A stretch of 10,120 bases of DNA, from assembly GCA_036940085.1 (NCBI GenBank), contig JALLBK010000609.1, forward strand, positions 1 to 10,120. Direction: 5' to 3'. Both the position numbers and the translations under genes were made by a program. Below the pieces are notes generated by a model, which did not search any database, had not been told where the DNA came from, and saw nothing but the letters and a program-made list of their open reading frames with translations. Origin of the DNA: Discostella pseudostelligera (lineage: Eukaryota > Bacillariophyta > Thalassiosirophyceae > Thalassiosirales > Thalassiosiraceae). Of this stretch, positions 1 through 5,438 are shown in pieces (position 1 is the first letter of the stretch; the number at the start of each line of letters is the position of its first letter).

Positions 1-1396
1 CATAGCCACGGCCATAGTCATGGTCACTCGGTGAGTGCTCATATTGATCAATACCATGCTCTTTGGGTGCATCACCTTTTCCAACTCTCTTTCTCCTCCT
101 TGATTACAGCACGAACATGCCCAAGATCATCATCCTGACAACAAGGTGGCATTGCCGCACGCTAATAATTGTGAACCCACCGCACAGACAGCCGAAAAAG
201 TCAGACGCAATGAAGTACTACGAAAGCTGAAGCTGGCATCGTATCTCTGCTTTACATTTTTCTTGGTAGAGGTCATCGGAGGATTTTTTGCCGGGTCGCT
301 TGCAGTGTTATCTGATGCGGTGCATCTAGCTGCTGACCTGGCGGCGTTTCTTGTTGCCATCGTCGGATCTCACATTGCCAGTCTTCCAGCTTCGGAGTCT
401 CATACATTTGGTCTGAAGAGAACTGAATCTCTCGCTGCTCTATTGTCGATGGTTTGCCTCGTCATCCTGTCTATCGGATTGGCGGTAGAGGCAACTCATC
501 GAATATGGGTTCTTGAATTTACTACGAGGGATGTAACCGAGGTTGATGGGAAGCTCATGTCGACCATTGCTGCTATTGGAGTTATCGTAAATGTGATACT
601 TGCCTTTGTTCTAGGAGAAGATCATGCTCATATGCCGGTGAGTGGCAACTATTCATATGTGGAGCTATCATATAGCACCGTACAATGTTTACTGATTTAT
701 TTGAGACAGGGGATGGACCATGGGCATTGTCATGACCATGAGCATGGCGACCACAATGATCACAATGGGCACAGCCACTCTCATCACAATCATGATGAAG
801 AATCGAACGCATTGCTTGCTTCATCCTGTCAAAATTATTCGGCTGCAAGTGAAGTCCAACACCTTGATGAACTTCTACCTGATTGTGAGCATGATGTTAA
901 AGAAGCCGCCAAAAAGGGACGGAACGTCAACTTACACGCTGCGTATACTCATGTTATGGCGGACTTGGCGCAATCGGTTGTGGTACTCATTGCTGGTTTG
1001 ATTATATGGATGAACCCAACATGGCAATTGACTGATCCAATCTGCACTCTGATATTCTCAATTATGGTATGCTATTCTACCATCGGCGTCATTCGATCCA
1101 GTTTGTCGGTATTGCTTGAGGAAGTCCCACCAGGGGTCAATTATGAAGGAATGTATGATGCGATTTCGTCAGTGGAGGGGGTGTCGAATGTTCATGATCT
1201 GCATATCTGGAGCATATCCCACGGCCATTCCATCTTGAGTGTTCACGGGACGGCGAACGATGTCAAGCAGGCATACCATGATATCAAAACGTTATGCAAT
1301 CAAAAGAATATCTCCCATTTGACAGTGCAGTTGCAACCCCGAACAATCGATGGATGTGTCACATGCTCGAAAGAGAGTGAACATCTATGCCGCTAA
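1..1396 (+). CDS. Zinc transporter, cation diffusion facilitator (ZnT/MTP1-like), copy 1, 5'-partial
   Basis: Read as exons 1..30 (runs off the window), 110..637 and 710..1396, all joined in phase 0, giving 414 visible residues and a TAA stop. CDF proteins exchange cytosolic Zn2+ for protons, moving it into vacuoles, vesicles or out of the cell. Six membrane segments are visible. Segment 2 has the zinc motif HLAAD (HxxxD) after LSDAV, and segment 5 has HVMAD (HxxxD); this His/Asp pair set is typical of zinc-selective members. The loop between segments 4 and 5 is His-rich (HGHCHDHEHGDHNDH). The C-terminal cytosolic domain carries HDLHIWSISHGHSILSVHG and ends in a CxxC-containing tail (VTCSKESEHLCR). 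The N-terminal side is also His-rich (HSHGHSHGHS, then HEHAQDHH). Membrane and substrate are inferred from the family; the true start lies upstream of the window. A tandem paralog follows 524 bp downstream. Confidence 0.93.
31..109 (+). other. Intron, transporter copy 1 (79 nt, phase 0)
   Basis: Donor GTGAGT, acceptor TTACAG after a pyrimidine-rich run. Its length is not a multiple of three, so retention would shift the frame. The flanking exons both encode His-rich sequence, and the position matches the first intron of the paralog at 1954..2035. Confidence 0.85.
638..709 (+). other. In-frame intron, transporter copy 1 (72 nt, phase 0, no stop)
   Basis: Donor CCG|GTGAGT, acceptor GAGACAG|GGG. 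It lies exactly where the paralog has a 72-nt intron (2579..2650) that contains an in-frame TGA. Here the reading frame stays open through all 24 codons, so a single-ORF reading wrongly takes it as coding. The encoded residues (VSGNYSYVELSYSTV...) break the GEDHAHMP to His-loop junction that is shared by both copies, which supports splicing. Confidence 0.85.
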
Positions 1397-1417
1397 TGAA
1401 TCATGAATCACAATCGT

Positions 1418-1450
1418 AAAAGCATGCAGGCTTTTGTAGATAGAAAAGCC
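1418..1450. repeat. Overlapping short inverted repeats 3' of transporter copy 1
   Basis: AAAAGC (1418..1423) and GCTTTT (1430..1435) can pair around a 6-nt loop. GGCTTTT (1429..1435) and AAAAGCC (1444..1450) can pair around an 8-nt loop. The two stems share the middle arm and are mutually exclusive. They start 22 nt after the stop codon, so they would lie in the 3' untranslated region. Function is unknown and the stems are short. Confidence 0.4.
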
Positions 1451-1588
1451 TTAACATTGCTCGTAATCTTCTCCTGAGTTATCATCATTGGTATGCTTGG
1501 TTTGTCGTTTGCCTTGTTGTTGTTGTTGCAGCTTGTTGATATCGCGACCAGCTGCTACGACGATGCAGACGATGATGTGATGCTGAGA

Positions 1589-1605
1589 TGACGTCAGTAT
1601 GACGC
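1589..1605. promoter_or_regulatory. CRE-type site cluster (TGACGTCA plus TGACGC)
   Basis: A perfect palindromic cAMP response element TGACGTCA (1589..1596) is followed after 3 bp by TGACGC (1600..1605), about 320 bp upstream of the start of transporter copy 2. CRE palindromes are bound by bZIP factors. TGACGT, ACGTCA and TGACGC are the three core elements described for CO2/cAMP-responsive promoters in the diatom Phaeodactylum. Activity here is inferred only. Confidence 0.45.
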
Positions 1606-1712
1606 AGTTACAGTATTTACGTCGAGAAGCGGTACTTTCGTATGTACAGCCCACTTCCTACCTAACGGACGGATAAGAAGATGATGACCAACGCAGGCCC
1701 GCAGCCTCCGTC

Positions 1713-1733
1713 ATACGCCATACGCCATACGCC
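1713..1733. repeat. Three tandem ATACGCC units
   Basis: Three exact 7-bp copies at 1713..1719, 1720..1726 and 1727..1733, about 190 bp before the start of transporter copy 2. This is a short minisatellite-like run with no known role. Confidence 0.8.
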
Positions 1734-1920
1734 CTACTACGATAAGTTGTAGCATCCCATTGAAATATATCGTAGCACCGACTCGATACTAGACGGGGTT
1801 ACAATAGACAGCTAAGCAGATGATGCAAAAGTCTTAAGGCCCGCCTAGATACTTTTGGTTCGCGGTCGCGACCTCGTTTTGTTTTGGGATTGGGGTTCGA
1901 ATAACAGCCATTTTAATATC

Positions 1921-3487
1921 ATGAGCCTCGATAATTCCATCGGTCAAGGTCAGGTGAGTATGCATTTCATTGTTATTAATTCAATTTTATATTCTATTCG
2001 TCATTTCCTCATCTAACCATATGTTCTTATTGCAGCATGAACGCTCCGAAGCCATAATTCATCGCGCCGCCGACAAAAATATGGAAGCATCGACACAAGT
2101 CATCAATAATTATGAAATCACCGCACAGACAGCCGAAAAGGTCAGACGAAATGAAGTGCTACGAAAATTGAAGTTGGCATCCTACATCTGCTTTATATTT
2201 TTCTTGGTAGAAGTAACCGGTGGAATTTTGGCTGGATCACTTGCAGTATTATCCGATGCGGTACATCTAGCCACCGACCTATCCGCATTTGTTTTGGCAA
2301 TTGTTGGATCTCGCATCGCCGGACGGCCAGCATCAGAGTCTCACACATTTGGATTGAAAAGGGCTGAGTCCCTAGCTGCTCTGCTATCGATGGTTTGTTT
2401 AGTAATATTAACTATCGGATTGGCGGGGGAGGCGATTCGTCGAATATGGGAGCTGTCATTTTCAGAGGAGGATATTACTGAGGTGGATGGAAAGCTGATG
2501 TCCACCATTGCTGCAATTGGGGTTGTAGTCAATGTGATTCTTGCCTTTGTTCTTGGAGAAGATCACGTTCACATGCCGGTGAGTTTCAATTGTTGGATAT
2601 GAAGACGTTGTCTATTACGATTATTTGCTTATTTTGTTGAACTGCGTTAGGGGGCGGATTGTCATGGTCATGATCATGAGCATGGCGACCATCATGATCA
2701 CTGTGGACACAGCCATTTTCAACTAGATCATGTCGAAGAGCATGGAATCCAACTTTGTTTACCATGTCGTGAGGACGACACTGCTCAAAACGAACACGAT
2801 GAAGAGAACATCGCCAACACTCCTCCCAATGCAGCGCCTGTTCATGATGCTACATGCAAAAGTATTTCATGCAAAACCAGCAAAAAGAGAAGCAAACGCG
2901 TTGCTTATGCCCTCGTACCGGGTGCGAATGGCATACAAAATAATGGGGATGATTTCATCGACAATGCATCGCATGATTGTGCTTCTGCATGTGGATCCAA
3001 TAAAAAAGGACGGAACGTCAACTTACACGCTGCGTATATTCATGTCATGGCGGACTTGGCGCAATCGGTTGTGGTACTCATCGCTGGACTACTTATTTGG
3101 AAGAACCCAACATGGCAATTGACTGATCCAATCTGCACTCTCATTTTCTCAGTAATGGTGTGCTATTCTACAATCGGCGTGATTCGATCTAGTTTATCTG
3201 TGTTGCTGGAGGAGGTTCCGCCGGGGGTCGATTGGGAGGGTATGTTTGATGCGATTTCATCAGTGGAAGGGGTGTCTAATGTTCATGATCTGCATATCTG
3301 GAGTATCTCCCACGGCCATTCCATACTGAGTGTCCATGGAGTGGCAAAGGATGTCGAGCGGGCGTACCGTGACATCAAACAATTATGCAACCAGAGGAAT
3401 ATTACTCACATTACAGTTCAGTTGCAACCCCGAACAATTGATGGCTGTCTCACATGTTCCAAAGAGTCTGCTCATCTGTGCCGGTAA
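1921..3487 (+). CDS. Zinc transporter, cation diffusion facilitator (ZnT/MTP1-like), copy 2, complete
   Basis: Exons 1921..1953, 2036..2578 and 2651..3487, all joined in phase 0, give 470 residues. The ATG at 1921 is the first in frame after a TAG at 1846; exon 1 encodes only MSLDNSIGQGQ. Expected to exchange Zn2+ for H+ across an internal or plasma membrane. Six membrane segments lie between about residues 58 and 380. The intramembrane zinc motifs are H88xxxD92 (segment 2) and H323xxxD327 (segment 5). The cytosolic loop, roughly 186..317, begins with a His/Asp run (CHGHDHEHGDHHDHCGHSH) and continues as a Cys-containing insert (C228/C231, C261/C266, C302/C306). It is about 50 residues longer than the loop of copy 1. 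The C-terminal domain has VHDLHIWSISHGHSILSVHG (403..422) and the tail C458LTC461. The membrane regions are nearly identical to copy 1; termini and loops differ. The next gene is convergent, with 146 bp between stops. Confidence 0.95.
1954..2035 (+). other. Intron 1, transporter copy 2 (82 nt, phase 0)
   Basis: Donor CAG|GTGAGT, acceptor TTATTGCAG. It joins MSLDNSIGQGQ to HERSEAIIHRAADK. Translation without splicing meets a stop inside the intron, so the first methionine at 1921 needs this splice. Confidence 0.8.
2579..2650 (+). other. Intron 2, transporter copy 2 (72 nt, phase 0, contains a stop)
   Basis: Donor CCG|GTGAGT, acceptor GCGTTAG|GGG. Same place and same length as the intron at 638..709 in copy 1, but the in-frame TGA at 2600..2602 would truncate the protein after membrane segment 4 if it were retained. 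Confidence 0.9.
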
Positions 3488-3633
3488 TTCCTCCAAAACG
3501 ACTCTCTAGTGAGAGCAATTTCAAAAATATTGTACGACGACCAATGAACAGATATCTACTGATATGACCGATTTGTAAAGTTAATTCATCCGAAGGGGCT
3601 AATTGATAATCGACATCACGCAATGCATTGACA

Positions 3634-5082
3634 TTATGCTAATTTCTCAGCAACGTAGTTTCCTATTGCCAAACACGATGTCAAACTGCCATGAATAGTA
3701 AGTTAGACCGTCCCAAAAGTATGAGACCATAATAGGGTTCGTCGACGAGAACATGCACCATATGATTTCCAAATCACTCACCCTGGGCTCTCGATTCCGA
3801 GAAGGACTATCAAACCTTTTACTCCGTGATACTCCGGTCCGGCAATCATGAAATCTCTGATGATCTGATTTTTATCCAAGGTTGCAACATCAGGATGCAA
3901 TAGTTTGGGTCGGATGCCGGAATAATCGGGGACGAGATTCCCGTCTAATTGTTGGGTATTCCCGATGTAGAAATAATGATAAGATACTATTATGCCTCTT
4001 GAATAAGCGATGTGGATGCACATGATTCACTCACCCTGCAAATCAGGCCAGTACTTTCTTACTGCATCATAGAACATTTCAGCTCGTGTAGGATCAACAT
4101 GCATATCAATGGTCTCCGGATGATCGACAGTTGTGGCAGCACTATCCAACCACTCCACATCCGGCCCAAACCGTATCGAGTTCGCCATGTCGATGGTGGC
4201 ATGCACGCCCAAGCCGGCACCGCGTGGATCTGGGAGTGGATATATTAGGTGTGTGAAGGGTGCTTTTTGATTGATTAACTTGAAGTAATTCCCTTTTGCA
4301 TAGTATTGTTTCGGAATCGGGCGGTGTTGTTGGCTAGAAGTAACTTCTTTTTCATTGGTTGTTGGAGTGGTGGGTCTAGAGGATAGGATAGAGGTGGCGA
4401 TTTTATCTGATGCAAGCCCCGCGCAGATTACTACATTGTCACATGCAATTTCCGAATCGTCCACATGTAATGAAATGTTTCCCCTCTCTTCACTGGAGGC
4501 GGGGATGATTCGTCCGCCTTGGACATTGCATTGCATAGCCAGCGTGGCAGCACCATTCTCTTCGGCATCGGCAAGTAGACTTGTCATCAAGGCATGTGAG
4601 TCGATAATTCCCGTTGATGGTGAGAATGCACCACCTGTGCAAGTAATACTGAGTTCCATATCAGCAATCGCTTCTTTTGATAATAGTTGAATGTCGTTCG
4701 CTCCATTCCGCTTGGCCAACTCCACAAGATGTGGCAATCCAACATTCTGTTGTTCGATATCCGTTGCTACTAGCAACTTTCCACATTGCTTGTGTGGTAT
4801 ACTTCTCTCCCGACAGTAATCGTACAGCAATCGACGTCCCTCGACGCACATTCGAGATTTGAGAGGCATGACATCTTTGTCGTAGTAGATGCCGGCATGG
4901 ATAACCTCGGAGTTGCGACTGCTCTGTCCCGAGCCGATGGAATTGGCTTGTTCGAGCAATAACACCTCGTGACGGCCCTTAATGGACAGGGCGCGTGCGA
5001 CTGATAGACCGATGACGCCGGCTCCGATGATGGCGGTTTGGATGTGATATTGATGGCGGCATGGTAATGTTGCCAGCACCAT
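3634..5082 (-). CDS. L2HGDH: FAD-dependent L-2-hydroxyglutarate dehydrogenase-like oxidoreductase
   Basis: Four exons on the minus strand are better stated as three: 5082..4035, 3944..3782 and 3685..3634, giving 420 residues, close to the bacterial family length. Family role: oxidation of L-2-hydroxyglutarate to 2-oxoglutarate with FAD, normally in mitochondria. The dinucleotide fold is clear (G20AG22VIG25, then E44 after LLL). Family motifs follow in order: SSRNSEVIHAGIYYDKD, KQCGKLLVAT, STGIIDSHAL, VVICAGLASD, YYAKGNYFKL, YPLPDPRGAGLGVHATID, IRFGPDVEWLD. Splicing rebuilds the conserved end: YWPDLQ-DGNLVPDYSGIRPK across the first junction and GIESPG-LTSCLAIGNYVAEK across the second. The ATG at 5082 is the first in frame after a stop at 5130..5128 and has strong context (GCCATGG). 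An out-of-frame ATG with weak context lies 5 nt upstream. It most resembles the proteobacterial type of this DAO-family enzyme, so the exact substrate is inferred. No strong targeting peptide is visible. Confidence 0.9.
3686..3781 (-). other. Last intron of the L2HGDH-like gene (96 nt)
   Basis: On the minus strand: donor CCAGG|GTGAGT (3781 onward), acceptor ATGGCAG (ending 3686). It splits the Gly codon of GIESPG|LT. Without it the protein would stop right after GIESPG, losing the C-terminal helix LTSCLAIGNYVAEKLA. Confidence 0.85.
3945..4034 (-). other. First intron of the L2HGDH-like gene (90 nt)
   Basis: On the minus strand: donor TTGCAGG|GTGAGT (4034 onward), acceptor CAATTAG|ACGGG (ending 3945). 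It splits an Asp codon (G|AC) and produces YWPDLQDGNLVPDY, which matches the usual W-P-x-L-x-D-G-x-L-x-P-D-Y run of the family. The intron has an in-frame stop directly after the donor. Confidence 0.85.
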
Positions 5083-5170
5083 GGCATCGATGCGATGCCG
5101 CCGCCGCTCGCCGCCACTGACTTCGGTTTAGTTTATTCTGCTTTTGACGGTGGTGAACGGTGACCACGCG

Positions 5171-5212
5171 GTGACGAGTGACGAGTGACGAGTGACGAGT
5201 GACGAGTGACGG
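5171..5212. repeat. GTGACGA tandem array (5 exact units plus GTGACGG)
   Basis: Exact 7-bp units begin at 5171, 5178, 5185, 5192 and 5199, and a sixth at 5206 ends in G in place of A. Each unit contains TGACG, the half-site of bZIP/CRE-binding factors. The array lies about 90 bp from the L2HGDH-like start and about 177 bp from the PROPPIN start. It may be a regulatory array or simply a slipped-strand minisatellite. Confidence 0.9.
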
Positions 5213-5218
5213 TATTAC

Positions 5219-5296
5219 TTTTTGGCGGGAGGAGTCAGATTTAGCGGGAAAGTTGCTTGCTTTCCCGCCATCTTGCCGAATTTCAAATTTGGCGGG
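5219..5296. promoter_or_regulatory. Cluster of four E2F-like boxes
   Basis: TTTTTGGCGGGA (5219..5230), TTAGCGGGAAA (5241..5251), TTTCCCGCCA (5261..5270) and TTTGGCGGG (5288..5296). TTTCCCGCC and GCGGGAAA match the E2F/DP consensus TTTSSCGC on one or the other strand. Similar boxes recur at 9948..10036. The factor is inferred from motif similarity only. Confidence 0.5.
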
Positions 5297-5348
5297 TTCG
5301 TTCCCGTTCGTTGGTGCCTCTTGCTTGTTGCTTGCTTGCTAGCTTCTC

Positions 5349-5438
5349 ATGCCTTGCTGCAAAATTCTTGCTTCTTGCACCATGAACCATGGCAGACCAT
5401 GGCCCCTATGCGACGGCAGCAGAGTGGTCAGAGGGTAA
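5349..5438 (+). other. Upstream ORF overlapping the PROPPIN start
   Basis: An ATG at 5349 and a second in the same frame at 5382 (context CACCATGA, A at -3) open a 29-codon frame that ends at the TAA 5436..5438, overlapping the main start at 5389 in another frame. If the transcript begins upstream of 5349, this frame could lower translation of the main protein. The peptide has no recognisable motif, and the transcription start is unknown. Confidence 0.35.

Larger units (their letters stand above)
1397..1920. other. Intergenic spacer between the transporter copies
   Basis: The 524-bp spacer holds the 3' end of copy 1 and the promoter of copy 2. No convincing gene was found. Visible elements are overlapping 6-7 bp inverted repeats (1418..1450), a TTG run near 1515..1530, a palindromic CRE plus a TGACGC site (1589..1605), three tandem ATACGCC units (1713..1733), a palindrome GGTCGCGACC (1864..1873) and an inverted CCAAT (ATTGG, 1889..1893) close to the start codon. 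A 67-codon minus-strand ORF here (1654..1451) has Gln-repeat composition and no recognisable motif, and is not called. Confidence 0.6.
5083..5388. promoter_or_regulatory. Divergent promoter region (L2HGDH-like / PROPPIN)
   Basis: This 306-bp stretch between two divergent start codons carries a GTGACGA tandem array (5171..5212), four GGCGGGA/TCCCGCC boxes (5219..5296) and a CTTGC-rich run (about 5316..5375) close to the PROPPIN start. No TATA-like box stands out. The transcription starts cannot be placed from sequence alone. Confidence 0.6.

Noticed and set aside
582..848. 88-codon minus-strand ORF with His/Cys-rich sequence (CAHCDHCGRHAHGHDNAHG)
   Set aside because: Looks like a metal-binding peptide but is the complement of the His-rich loop plus an intron; no independent support.
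720..1001. 93-codon plus-strand ORF rich in Met/Thr inside transporter copy 1
   Set aside because: Frame shadow of the His/Asp codon runs (CATGAC read as ATG ACC); no motif, and it overlaps clear CDF coding sequence.
1451..1654. 67-codon minus-strand ORF with a Gln run in the transporter spacer
   Set aside because: Gln run comes from the TTG repeat on the plus strand; no homology signal, and it sits in the promoter area of copy 2.
1864..1873. Palindrome GGTCGCGACC near the start of transporter copy 2
   Set aside because: A 10-bp palindrome is unremarkable in length and matches no site I can name.
2730..3122. 130-codon plus-strand ORF in copy 2
   Set aside because: Out of frame with the transporter; splicing at 2579..2650 restores the true frame through this whole stretch.
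4355..4690. 111-codon plus-strand ORF opposite the L2HGDH-like gene
   Set aside because: Antisense to well-conserved enzyme coding sequence, with no recognisable motif.
4770..5117. 115-codon minus-strand ORF overlapping the L2HGDH-like start
   Set aside because: Its first codon is GTG; the only true ATG (5087) has weak context, and the frame lacks family motifs, while the overlapping frame encodes GAGVIG and the rest of the enzyme.
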